Shown here piece after piece: positions 1 to 9,092 of a stretch of 64,000 nt of DNA (its first letter is position 1; each line of letters starts with the position of its first letter). Below the pieces are notes generated by a model that did no database searches, was not told where the DNA came from, and saw nothing but the letters and a program-made list of their open reading frames with translations. The DNA comes from CALGDE01 sp964655355. Its GTDB lineage: Bacteria > Cyanobacteriota > Cyanobacteriia > CACIAM-69d. The stretch is taken from NCBI GenBank assembly GCA_964655355.1, contig CAZZMD010000014.1:1-64000 (forward strand), given 5' to 3'. A program made the position numbers and the translations under genes.

Positions 1-1
1 G

Positions 2-610
2 CGTTCCAGGGCTACGTATCACCATGGCGATTTACGGCAAGCGTTGATTGACGCAGCATTGGCAATCATTGTGGAAGACCGGGATGCGGCGAATGTTTCT
101 CTGCGAGCAGTGGCCCGCCGAGTGGGGGTGTCCCAAGCGGCTCCCTATCGCCACTTTGCCGGCAAGGACGCTTTGTTGGCGGCGGTGGCAGAAGAGGGAT
201 TTCAGCGGTTGCTGAAGGCTTTAGCAATCGATGCTGGCGCTGCCCCTAATCCACTCGCCAGGTTGCAGTCCAGCGGGGTCGCCTATGTAAAATTCGCGAT
301 CGCCCATCCTGCCCACTACCGGGTGATGTTTAGCACCTTCCGAATCGAGCAAGGGAATGATTCATCACTGAATGCAGCGGCGGGGGAGGCATTTGCCGTG
401 ATGGTGGATGCCATCTCCGCAGGGCAAGCAATGGGGGCAATACAACCTGGCCCCCCCCGCCAGTTAGCCTGGATCACCTGGTCATTAGTGCACGGGTTGG
501 CGCTTCTGCTGATTGATCGTCAACTGCCGGTCGTCGATGAGCAGGACATGTTATCCCTGGTCACCCTGGCAACCCAGAGCTTGGTTTATGGTCTTCAGAA
601 AACAAGCTAG
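2..610 (+). CDS. TetR/AcrR-family transcriptional regulator, 5' end cut by window edge
   Basis: DNA-binding repressor family protein. The frame is open from base 2 and reads RSRATYHHGDLRQALIDAAL before the TTG at 44, so the gene starts to the left of the window and 44 is not the true start. YHHGDLRQAL is the usual opening of TetR helix 1 in the WHG subgroup. The helix-turn-helix follows (VSLRAVARRVGVSQAAPYRHF), then a helical C-terminal domain for ligand binding and dimerisation. The ligand and targets cannot be told. It points towards the minus-strand kinase block, so the two are convergent and not an operon. Confidence 0.88.
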   Translation, partial: RSRATYHHGDLRQALIDAALAIIVEDRDAANVSLRAVARRVGVSQAAPYRHFAGKDALLAAVAEEGFQRLLKALAIDAGAAPNPLARLQSSGVAYVKFAIAHPAHYRVMFSTFRIEQGNDSSLNAAAGEAFAVMVDAISAGQAMGAIQPGPPRQLAWITWSLVHGLALLLIDRQLPVVDEQDMLSLVTLATQSLVYGLQKTS

Positions 611-645
611 GGCGATGATGCTTGGCCGATTGCACTTCGTCGCAG

Positions 646-830
646 CTAAGCTTGCACTGCCCCTTTCTCCCCATAGCGATCAATGGGTCTGCGCACATCT
701 TGTACGTAGTCCTGGGCGGGCTGGATGTTGCCCTGCAGCCGACGGGGTTATTGATTGCGTGGGCGACCCCGGCCATCAGGTTCCCCAGAGTCGACATTTT
801 TTCGCTAGGCCGGCGATCGCTGTGGTATCG
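646..830 (-). pseudogene. Histidine kinase fragment with frameshift
   Basis: A minus-strand remnant of a histidine kinase dimerisation region. Positions 738-806 read SEKMSTLGNLMAGVAHAINN, close to the H-box of the intact kinase at 6617-8464. The usual HE pair is HA here. The next frame (646-738) continues the homology as LQGNIQPAQDYVQDV and then a diverged tail to a stop. The junction fits a loss of about 4 bases between NNPVG and LQGN. No ATPase domain follows. It is a decayed copy just downstream of the large hybrid kinase. Upstream residues towards 830 are not recognisable, so the outer limit is approximate. Confidence 0.7.
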
Positions 831-864
831 CGCCTGATAGACAAGGGGGCGAGCGTTTAGTTGC

Positions 865-3800
865 CTATATCGCAGACGGGGCGGGTTTTCCGTAGGGATT
901 ATTGCCCGTTAAGGGTTGCGTGGGGAGTTCCATGGTAAAAGTCGCACCCCGACCCAGCTCCGATGCGCAATGGATCGTGCCGCCGTGTTTGTCCGTGACG
1001 ACCTGGTAGGCGATCGCCAAGCCAAGCCCTGTGCCGTCGCCCACATCCTTGGTCGTAAAAAATGGCGTAAAAATTTTCCCCAGCACAGAGGGCGGGATGC
1101 CGGGGCCATTGTCGGAAATCTCGATTTTTACCGTCCGATCAGAAGGCTGGGATGTCTTGATGATGATTGTGGGCTCGGCCAAATCGCGATCGCCCGCAAG
1201 GGCGTCGATCGCGTTGGAGAGGAGGTTGAAAAAGGCTTGATTGAGCGATCGCGGATAGCAGTAAAACTTTGGGATCTCACCATAGTCGCGAATCACCTGA
1301 ATCGAGCGAGCCCGGTCAGCGGCGTTGAGCTGGCTCTCCAAAATCAGCAGCGTGCTGTTGATTCCGTCGTGGATCTGGCACCGCTTGTAATCTGCTGCGC
1401 CCAGCCCGGAGAAGGTCCGCAACCCCTCCACCACTTCTCGAATGCGGATACTGCCGCTGCTCATCGACGACAGTAATTTATTAAGATCTTCCTCAAGGAA
1501 ACCGAGGTCAATCGCTTCACGCTTGGCTTCGATGTCGGCGCGGCTGACCCCCGGCTGTTCGTATAGTTTGACGAGCTGCAAAAGATCTCGAAAGTAGTTT
1601 CGCGCGTGCGGCAGGTTGCCGTGGATAAAGTTATTAGGATTATTGATCTCGTGCGCCATCCCAGCCACCATTTTCCCGAGGGCGGACATCTGCTCGGCCT
1701 GAATCAGGTGTGATTGGGTCTTTTGTAGGCGATCCAGGGTGTCTTGCAAACGGACGTTGTTGTCTTGGAGGGCTTGGGTGCGTTCGGCGACCTGCACTTC
1801 AAGCTGTTGGTTGTAGTCCTCAAGGTGGTGGTAGAGGGCAGCGTTTTCCAGGGCGACGGCGGCCTGCGTGCCGAGGAATGTCAGCACCGTCAGCCGCTCG
1901 GGGGTAAACACGCCCCGGACGTGCTGGTTTTGGACGTAGATAAGGCCGACGAGGGTGTTTTGGTGCATCAGCGGCAGGCCGAGGACGCTCTGGGGCTGGT
2001 GCTGGTCCAGGTAGTCATCGACGATGGGCAGTGTTGCCGCGCCATTGATCGCGCCATTGATCGCGCCATCGACACTATCGACCCCATCGCCGCTATCGAT
2101 ACCATCAACGCCATCAATATGCAGGGGCTTGCGGGTGCGCTTGACGTACTGGATGAACTGAACGGGCAGGTCGGTCCGAGCATCGAGGGGGTCGCGTTGG
2201 AGCGTGATGCTTTGAGGGGTGGCGATCGCCCGGACTTCCCAGATAGGGTTCGAGGTGCGTGCGCCCCCCTGGGGCAAAATCAGGGCACAGCGATCGCCGC
2301 CGGAGTTTTGCAGGACGATTTCGGTGAGTTGGCACAGCAGGTCATCGAGCTGCAGCTCGCTCGACAGGGCATGAGACGCTTTGAGGACGCTGACGAGATC
2401 GAGATTCTGCCCCAGTCTCGAGCGACTGGGGCGGCTGGTCTGTTGGGTCGAGCTCGCCGTCACAACCGCGGACAGGGTAGTAAAAACATCGCCCACCGGG
2501 GGCGTCGGACGCTGCAGGATGGGCTGCAACAGGTCCGGATAATCCCGTTCGAGGGCGACGACTTTGGCGATCGCCCCCCAGCGCGAGTAGTCGTAGTAAG
2601 CGTCTTGCAGGTAGCTGGCGGCGATTTTGTTTTTGCCCCAGTCCAGATAAAACTGCGCCGCCCGTTCATTGGCGATCGCCGCGTCGTGGACAAAGTCATT
2701 TTCCAGGGCGCCGGCGATCGCGCGATCATAGGCATCACCCGCTTCGTAGGGCCGCCCCAGGACACGATGTCGTTCGGCAATCAGCAGATCCACCTTGTGT
2801 TGGTGGTTGGCAGGGGCGTGCTGTGCCCATCCGGTCAAGATCTCGATATGGCGTTCGGCGCGCTCTAGGGTCTGAGACTGCGATAGGTCTGGCTGCGATA
2901 GGTCTGGCTGCAGTAGGTCTGGCTGCGGTAGGTCTGGCTGCGATAGGTCCGACAGAGGGCTCGCAACGCGCAGATGGGTGAGTCCGGCATAAAAGTGAAA
3001 GACCGGCTCAGGAACAAACCCAGCGACAGCGGGAAGGTACGGTTCGGCGTTTTCGACATGCTTCAGGCCGCGATCGTCGCAACCGAATACGCACGCGAGC
3101 ATCAGCCGGAAGACGTACACCAACCCCAACCCCAGCAGCTCGCGGTTATTGCGGTAGTGGTCCAACATCTCGGCAGCATTATAAAACTCACCGATCAAAG
3201 CATCCGGCTCCTCGGTGGGCACGGTCAGATTGTGGAGAATCTGTTGGTTCATCCGCAGGTAAGCGACCGGTGAATCCTGTTGGAGCTGGCTGAAGGTGAG
3301 ACGATAGGGCTCGATTGCGGTGTTCCACTCGTCCAGACAGCGCCCAGACAGGAAGCAACTGTAGAAATAGTTGTTGATGCTGTAGCCCGCGTAGAGAAAC
3401 TCACCGGTTTCGATGCCCGTTCGATAGGCTTCCACCAGGCGCGGCTGCATCGCACCAATCGGCTCTTTTCGGTGTTGGAGAAAAGCGCAGAAGTATAGCT
3501 GGACGAGGGCTTGATATTCCGTTGCGTCGAGCCGATCCAGCAGTTTCAGGGCCACTTTCCCCAATCGGTAGGCGCGTTCGGTATCCCGCTGGCCGGTGGC
3601 GAGCACCATCCCGTACCCGAGATAGCCGATCGCGGACGCTCCCGTATTGCCGAACTGCAGCGACAGGCTGACGAGGGTGGCGCACAGCAGCGGAAACAGC
3701 GCCGGACTCACGATGAAGACCGGGGTGAGCAGAAAACTAAATAACTCCATCGCAGCAATGGGCTCGGGCTCGGTGGCGATCGCCAACTCTGGCAACTCTT

Positions 3801-6453
3801 CGAGCGGCTGCGCAGCCAAGCGCGATTCGACCTCTGCGATCGCCCGCTCGGTCAACGCCGCATCGGGCTCCGTCGCAAATTCAACCCCCAGCTCAGCCAG
3901 AGCACTCGTCCCGATCGCGACCGCGTCCCCCATCCGATCCTGCGCCGTCATCGCATTAATCTGCGCCGCATAAATCCCGACCTTGTCGATGGTAGTTTTC
4001 GCCCGCGCCAGCCCCTCCGCCGCACAATCCATCATCGCGTCGAAACGCCCGCTCAAATAATTCGCCTCCGTTATCAACGTCTGGAGATCCAGGCTCAGGG
4101 GATACTGCGTTTCCCAGCGATCATCCCCCAACATTTCCAAACCAACCTGTGCGAAATTGCAGGCCGCAGCATAGGCCGTAGACTGCTTAGCTTTTTGCGC
4201 AGCGGCAAAGTTATCTCGCGCTAGGGCATCGCGATCGGCAGCCTCGGCGATCGCACCGCGCCCCAAATTGAGATGCCCGACGATATCGAACAGCCGCTCC
4301 CGGCATTCACTTTCCGTGAGTTCGCTTTGCAGCAATCGCCCAATTTTCAGGTGAACCGCCAGCTTTTCATCGTCCGCGATTTGCTGGTACGCCGCCTGCT
4401 GGACACGATCATGTAGAAAGCGATAGCTCGAATTGACGCGATCGCCCCCCGGCGCGCCGGCCTCGGCCTGATGGAAAAATTTGTATGACTGACCGATGCG
4501 CCTAATCACGCCCTCCTGCAACGCCGGCCACAACACGCCCGCCGCTTCCAAGGGCGACTGCTCCGAGACGATCGCCAGGGTTTCCAAATCGAACTGACTG
4601 CCAACGCAGGCCGCGAGCTGCATCAAGCCCTGGGTCTCATCCGGCAGCTTGCCCAGCCGCGTCGCCATCAGAGCCAACACGTCATCGGTCAATGCCAACT
4701 GCTGGATCGCAGTGATATCGCATTCCCAGTGCTGGCGATCGGCATCGAAGGTAATGTGACCCTCGTCGTAGAGCGATCTGAGGAACTGCGTCGCGAAGAA
4801 CGGGTTGCCGTTGGTTTTGCGCTCGACCAGCTCCGCCAGCGGTCGTGCCAGCGCCGGCACGCAATGCAGCGTCTCGGCCACGAGCTGGGTAATGTGCGCC
4901 AAATTCAGGGGAGCGAGGGTCAGCATACTGACGATTTCGCCGCTGTTGCGCAGCTCCTCAACGGTCAACATCATCGGGTGAACGGGCGAGACTTCGTTGT
5001 CGCGATAGGCCCCCAAAATTAGGAGATGCTGGGCTCGCCCCATCAGACGCTTCAGCAGTTCCAGCGACGCCGAGTCCGCCCACTGCAAATCATCGAGAAA
5101 AATCGTCAGCGGACTGTCGTTGCGGGCAAACACCCGCACAAACTTGCGAAATAAGCGGTTAAAGCGATTTTGCGCCGCGCTGCCCGTCAGCTTCGGCACT
5201 GGGGGCTGCCTGCCGATGATGCGTTCGAGTTCCGGGATAACGTCGATGAGGACGCCACCGCCCTTGCCCACCGCGTCGAGAATGGCCGATCGCCAGGCCT
5301 CAAGCTGTGCCTCCGGCTCCGAGAGCAGGTGCGCCATCAGGTCGCGGAAGGCACTAACGAACGCAGAGAGGGGAATATCGCGGTTGAACTGGCCGAATTT
5401 GCCCTTAATGAAATAGCCATTCTGCCGCGCGATCGGCTTTTGAACTTCATTAATAATCGCCGTCTTGCCGATGCCCGAAAAACCCGACACCAACACCAGC
5501 TCCGATCGCCCCTTAGCCACGCGATCAAACGCCGCCAGCAGCGCCGCCACCTCCGCCTCACGCCCGTAAAGCTTGTCGGGAATCGAGAAGCGATCACAGG
5601 TATCCTGCTCACCCAGCTTGAATTCGGCGATCGCCCCCGTCTCCTGCCACGACTGCCGACACCGTTCCAGATCATGGCGCAACCCCAGCGCGCTCTGGTA
5701 GCGATCTTCCGTATTTTTCGCCATCAGCTTCATGATGATCGCCGATAGCATCGCGGGGCGATCCACCGGGGCGATCGGTGTCCGGGCGATGTGGCAATGC
5801 ACCAGCTCCAGCGGATCCCTGGTATCGAATGGCAACACCCCCGTCAGCAGTTCGTAGAGCGTGACACCGAGGGAGTAAAAATCCGTACGGTAGTCAATGC
5901 CCCGGTTCATCCGCCCCGTCTGTTCGGGAGACGTATACGCCAGCGTTCCCTCCAATCCAGCGGGGCTGACGGACTGTTGCTCCTCGCTGGGCAGCAGTGA
6001 CGCAATGCTGAAATCGATGAGCTGGACCTGCTTCGTCTCCGGGTGGATGAGGATGTTCGCCGGTTTGATGTCCTTATGGATAATCTGCTGACTCGCCAGC
6101 AGGTGCAGCGCCTCGGCGAGCTGAATCGCCACATCCAGCACCTCCCCCAAATCCCGCTCCGCCGCCTGCCAGTAGCGCTCTAGGGAAACCGCGCCCGTGT
6201 CCGGCATCACCAGGGCATAGCCGTTGCCACAGCGCTCCAACGCCAGCGGCCGGACGACGAAGGGCGAATCGAGGCGCTGCGCGATCGTGTACTGGTTGCG
6301 GAAGGCGACGAGTTCGCTGAAGCTCGGGTGGGGATCACGCAGCGCTTTGACAATGACAGGCTGGCGATCGCCCAAACGCAGGGCGCGATAAACGAGGGTC
6401 CGGTGTCCGGTATAGAGGGCGTCCGATTCCTGGTAGTGAGGTAAATTTAGCAT
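865..6453 (-). CDS. Hybrid Ser/Thr kinase - AAA ATPase - GAF - sensor histidine kinase
   Basis: A very large cytoplasmic signalling protein (1862 aa from the ATG at 6453; an in-frame ATG at 6513 adds 20 unlikely residues). Domain order: Ser/Thr kinase (about 1-270; VIVKAL lysine, catalytic loop HKDIKPANI, DFS in place of DFG, then GTLAYTSPEQ); an STAND/AAA-type ATPase with Walker A GFSGIGKT near 325; a long helical repeat region; a GAF domain (about 1375-1540); a coiled coil; and a histidine kinase with GMAHEINNP near 1600, N-box NLLSNAIDA, DNGPGIP and GTGLGLAI. This architecture is known from cyanobacteria (HstK-like proteins). No response regulator is adjacent. Two low-complexity stretches interrupt it (2039-2115 and 2881-2955). 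The stimulus is unknown. Confidence 0.93.
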   Translation of the reverse strand: MLNLPHYQESDALYTGHRTLVYRALRLGDRQPVIVKALRDPHPSFSELVAFRNQYTIAQRLDSPFVVRPLALERCGNGYALVMPDTGAVSLERYWQAAERDLGEVLDVAIQLAEALHLLASQQIIHKDIKPANILIHPETKQVQLIDFSIASLLPSEEQQSVSPAGLEGTLAYTSPEQTGRMNRGIDYRTDFYSLGVTLYELLTGVLPFDTRDPLELVHCHIARTPIAPVDRPAMLSAIIMKLMAKNTEDRYQSALGLRHDLERCRQSWQETGAIAEFKLGEQDTCDRFSIPDKLYGREAEVAALLAAFDRVAKGRSELVLVSGFSGIGKTAIINEVQKPIARQNGYFIKGKFGQFNRDIPLSAFVSAFRDLMAHLLSEPEAQLEAWRSAILDAVGKGGGVLIDVIPELERIIGRQPPVPKLTGSAAQNRFNRLFRKFVRVFARNDSPLTIFLDDLQWADSASLELLKRLMGRAQHLLILGAYRDNEVSPVHPMMLTVEELRNSGEIVSMLTLAPLNLAHITQLVAETLHCVPALARPLAELVERKTNGNPFFATQFLRSLYDEGHITFDADRQHWECDITAIQQLALTDDVLALMATRLGKLPDETQGLMQLAACVGSQFDLETLAIVSEQSPLEAAGVLWPALQEGVIRRIGQSYKFFHQAEAGAPGGDRVNSSYRFLHDRVQQAAYQQIADDEKLAVHLKIGRLLQSELTESECRERLFDIVGHLNLGRGAIAEAADRDALARDNFAAAQKAKQSTAYAAACNFAQVGLEMLGDDRWETQYPLSLDLQTLITEANYLSGRFDAMMDCAAEGLARAKTTIDKVGIYAAQINAMTAQDRMGDAVAIGTSALAELGVEFATEPDAALTERAIAEVESRLAAQPLEELPELAIATEPEPIAAMELFSFLLTPVFIVSPALFPLLCATLVSLSLQFGNTGASAIGYLGYGMVLATGQRDTERAYRLGKVALKLLDRLDATEYQALVQLYFCAFLQHRKEPIGAMQPRLVEAYRTGIETGEFLYAGYSINNYFYSCFLSGRCLDEWNTAIEPYRLTFSQLQQDSPVAYLRMNQQILHNLTVPTEEPDALIGEFYNAAEMLDHYRNNRELLGLGLVYVFRLMLACVFGCDDRGLKHVENAEPYLPAVAGFVPEPVFHFYAGLTHLRVASPLSDLSQPDLPQPDLLQPDLSQPDLSQSQTLERAERHIEILTGWAQHAPANHQHKVDLLIAERHRVLGRPYEAGDAYDRAIAGALENDFVHDAAIANERAAQFYLDWGKNKIAASYLQDAYYDYSRWGAIAKVVALERDYPDLLQPILQRPTPPVGDVFTTLSAVVTASSTQQTSRPSRSRLGQNLDLVSVLKASHALSSELQLDDLLCQLTEIVLQNSGGDRCALILPQGGARTSNPIWEVRAIATPQSITLQRDPLDARTDLPVQFIQYVKRTRKPLHIDGVDGIDSGDGVDSVDGAINGAINGAATLPIVDDYLDQHQPQSVLGLPLMHQNTLVGLIYVQNQHVRGVFTPERLTVLTFLGTQAAVALENAALYHHLEDYNQQLEVQVAERTQALQDNNVRLQDTLDRLQKTQSHLIQAEQMSALGKMVAGMAHEINNPNNFIHGNLPHARNYFRDLLQLVKLYEQPGVSRADIEAKREAIDLGFLEEDLNKLLSSMSSGSIRIREVVEGLRTFSGLGAADYKRCQIHDGINSTLLILESQLNAADRARSIQVIRDYGEIPKFYCYPRSLNQAFFNLLSNAIDALAGDRDLAEPTIIIKTSQPSDRTVKIEISDNGPGIPPSVLGKIFTPFFTTKDVGDGTGLGLAIAYQVVTDKHGGTIHCASELGRGATFTMELPTQPLTGNNPYGKPAPSAI
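2881..2955. repeat. 15-bp tandem repeat inside the hybrid kinase gene
   Basis: Five consecutive 15-base units, each close to CGATAGGTCTGGCTG; the first two are identical and the fifth is degenerate. On the coding (minus) strand they give a run of the pentapeptide QPDLS/QPDLP/QPDLL. The unit length is a multiple of three, so copy-number change would not break the frame. It probably forms a flexible spacer in the helical region between the ATPase and GAF domains. Confidence 0.9.
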
Positions 6454-6616
6454 CGAGACTCTGAGCAGGGAATCAGGGGTCACCTCCAGTATAAAAATTA
6501 GCCAACTCCCCATTAAATGTTACTTCAGCCACAGGTCAGATATTTCTGGCAACCGATCACGAACGTCTTCGCTGCGACCTCTTACCTTACCTTCTTGATT
6601 CATGCCAGAGGTCTAT

Positions 6617-8464
6617 TCAAACATCCCTTAAGGGAAGCGTGATGGCGAATTTCGTTCCCGCACCGAGTTTGGAATCGCAGGTAATCGTGCCGCCATGCTT
6701 CTCTGTGATGATTTGATAGGCGATCGCCATGCCCAACCCCGTGCCTTTACCCACCTCCTTAGTGGTGAAGCCCTGCTCAAAAATCCGCGTCGCCGTCTCA
6801 GGTTTCATCCCGCAGCCGTTATCGCGAATCTCGATGAGTACGCGATCGCCCTGGACTGCCGTCGTGATCACAATTTGGTTCGGGTTGCGTTCGATCTCCT
6901 GATAGCTTTTCCCCTGATTGTCTTCGTCAAACGCATCGATCGCATTAGCGAACAGGTTCATAAACACCTGATTCAACTGGCCGGGGAAGCACTGCACGTC
7001 CGGCAGTTCGCCGTACTCCTTAACGATCTGGATTTGCGGGCGCGCTTCGTTAGCTTTGGTGCGGTGCTTGAGGATCAGTAGCGTGCTGTTGATGCCGTCG
7101 TGAACGTCGAACGCCACCTTTTCTTCGCGATCCGTACGTGAGAAGGTCCGGAGGCTCGTGCTGATACTGCGAATGCGCTCCACCGCCGAATTCATCGAAT
7201 TGATGAGATTGGGAAGGTCCTGTCGAACAAACTCTAAGTCGATGTCTTCAATCTCATTTTCAATCTCTTCATCAGGGTCCGGCATTTTTTCTTGATACAG
7301 ATCGATCAGCCCAAATAGATCCTTGACATGATCTTGAGCGGGTTGAATATTCCCTTTCAGGAACCCCAATGGATTATTAATCTCATGGGCAACGCCTGCC
7401 ACTAATTGGCCCAAGCTCGACATTTTTTCAACCTGGACTAATTGAATTTGGGTTTGCTTGAGTTCCTCAAAGGCGATTGTTTTGGCAAGCACTTCTTTCT
7501 CGAGCTCGTCCGCATCGGTCACCCGTCCGATCAGAGGGCTCAACACGAAAACCAGACCCATGGTGGCGATCGTACTGACCCCAAAGACCGCAAGACCGAC
7601 AAAGATCAAATCTCGGTTCACCGTACCGTAAAGTTCCTGGCGCTCCATCCGCACTGCAATCGCCCAGTCCGTATTCGGCAAGGTCTGAAAGGCCGTGACC
7701 TGATTGTCGTAGTGTTGGATACCCTTTATCTCTTGGGCGATCGCATTTTTGAGAACGGGGACTAAAGGTTCTGGCAGCCCTCGCGACCCGTTTCGCAAGG
7801 GAAAAAACAACGCTACAGTATCTCCATTCTCGTGGGCCAAAAGCATCTCCCCCGTCTCCCCGAGTCCGCTGGACTCTGCCACCAGCCTCTCCATATCGAG
7901 CATTCTAAAGACAGCAATATCCCGGCCAATCTGCTCTTGCTCATCGGAAAAAACGGGGCTACTCACCAGAAGATGAGGGAGATTATCAATCGTGAGCGGT
8001 CCAACGATGATGGACTCGTCCGTTTCCCCTTGGAGAATATCTGAGAGATCCAGCGGCGATTTAACACCGACCTGAGCCAGCAGTTGGTTGGCGCGATCAA
8101 AGCGGCTGACCCCCACCAATGACTGGCTTTGCTCGATCGCATCTTCCAGATCGAACAAACTCAGTTCCTTCAACTCGGCTAAGCTTGCCTCGCCCCGAAC
8201 ATAGTCAGAAAGCATCCGCCGAGCAAAGGTACGGCTCGTGACCTGTTCGGCAACCTGAACCTTGCCTTGCCGCACCTGCTCAGCAGCTAACGTCCGGTTG
8301 CTCAGTTTCGCCTGGAGGTCTTGCTCCTGAGCCGTTTTCAGCTTGTTGTAGAGGGGAATGACGCTGACCAATGCCACCACCAAACTGACGCAAAAAACTC
8401 CCGCTGCAGAATAACGACTCAGGTTACGTTGTAAACGGTTTGAAGAGTTTGAGAGACGGTTCAC
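6617..8464 (-). CDS. Membrane sensor histidine kinase
   Basis: A 615-aa two-component sensor in the inner membrane. TM1 is near residues 18-40 (VFCVSLVVALVSVIPLY). A periplasmic sensing region of about 240 residues, Cache-like in size and position, is followed by TM2 (LIFVGLAVFGVSTIATMGLV, about 285-310). The cytoplasmic part holds the H-box LVAGVAHEINNP (His near 359), N-box LFANAIDAF, DNGCGM and GTGLGMAI, ending ITLPLRDV. The HK core resembles that of the downstream hybrid kinase and of the two fragments at 646-830 and 8599-8683, suggesting local duplication. There is no response regulator nearby. The ligand is unknown. Confidence 0.92.
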   Translation of the reverse strand: MNRLSNSSNRLQRNLSRYSAAGVFCVSLVVALVSVIPLYNKLKTAQEQDLQAKLSNRTLAAEQVRQGKVQVAEQVTSRTFARRMLSDYVRGEASLAELKELSLFDLEDAIEQSQSLVGVSRFDRANQLLAQVGVKSPLDLSDILQGETDESIIVGPLTIDNLPHLLVSSPVFSDEQEQIGRDIAVFRMLDMERLVAESSGLGETGEMLLAHENGDTVALFFPLRNGSRGLPEPLVPVLKNAIAQEIKGIQHYDNQVTAFQTLPNTDWAIAVRMERQELYGTVNRDLIFVGLAVFGVSTIATMGLVFVLSPLIGRVTDADELEKEVLAKTIAFEELKQTQIQLVQVEKMSSLGQLVAGVAHEINNPLGFLKGNIQPAQDHVKDLFGLIDLYQEKMPDPDEEIENEIEDIDLEFVRQDLPNLINSMNSAVERIRSISTSLRTFSRTDREEKVAFDVHDGINSTLLILKHRTKANEARPQIQIVKEYGELPDVQCFPGQLNQVFMNLFANAIDAFDEDNQGKSYQEIERNPNQIVITTAVQGDRVLIEIRDNGCGMKPETATRIFEQGFTTKEVGKGTGLGMAIAYQIITEKHGGTITCDSKLGAGTKFAITLPLRDV

Positions 8465-8598
8465 GAAACGTGTTTGAGCGAGGGACAGGGGGCTTTCATC
8501 CTAAGTTAATGAGTCGCGCGTATTTGATAAGTTCACAGGGGTTTCGCTGGCAAGGCGAACCTGGATGTCGAGTTGATAATTGTGACCTATACTACTTT

Positions 8599-8960
8599 CT
8601 AACCCATGGGCAGAGAAATGGTAAAGGTCGTTCCTGGCCGAGTTGCAAGCGACAGATGATCGAGCCGCCATGCTTCTCCACTTCAGACCGAGGCAGCTCG
8701 CCCCCCGCAGCGGCTTCCATCAACTGGACTATTTCCGACGGTAACTCGCTCAACGGTTTGCCGCTAAGGTCAAGGCTTTGCAGGGACGTCAGCTGGACTA
8801 TTTCCGAGGGAAGCCTGCTGGTTAACCGGTTATCCGTAACCCTTGTAGTCCTTCGTACATCTGTCTCCTCTTTCCCCAACAACAGTTTTCCCAGGTGAGT
8901 CAGTTCACCCATTCCGGCGGGTAGCTCTTCAAGGTTCATCCCCGCCAAATCCGGCGTTGC
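8599..8960 (-). pseudogene. Decayed leucine-rich-repeat segment joined to a histidine kinase tail
   Basis: The minus-strand reading has two unrelated parts. The N-terminal part is leucine-rich repeat (MNLEELPAGMGELTHL, then LPSEIVQLTSLQSLDLSGKP). After LPSEIVQL it changes at about 8690 into a kinase C-terminus, EKHGGSIICRLQLGQ. The expected ending GTTFTISLPMG then lies in another frame (stop at 8599-8601). One missing G explains the shift. No proper N-terminus is seen: an in-frame TGA lies just upstream of the TTG at 8948. It looks like two gene remnants fused by deletion. It lies directly upstream of the intact sensor kinase. Confidence 0.68.
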
Positions 8961-9092
8961 AGAAGCAGGTGCACTTCAAGGAGTCTGTCCTTCCACTGCT
9001 GAAGCGGCTGACGTCATGAATCTGACTTTTCAGACATCCTCATCAGGGCCGTCCGCCCAGGGTGTCGAGAGTAGGGCGTTTTTGATATTAAT

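Noticed and set aside
1744..2868. Plus-strand 374-codon ORF opposite the hybrid kinase
   Set aside because: It is the complement frame of the kinase gene; composition (Gly/Val/Asp runs) follows the repeats on the other strand and no family motif is present.
6517..6600. 27-codon minus-strand ORF between the two kinases
   Set aside because: Too short and without a clear ribosome site or conserved features to call a leader peptide.
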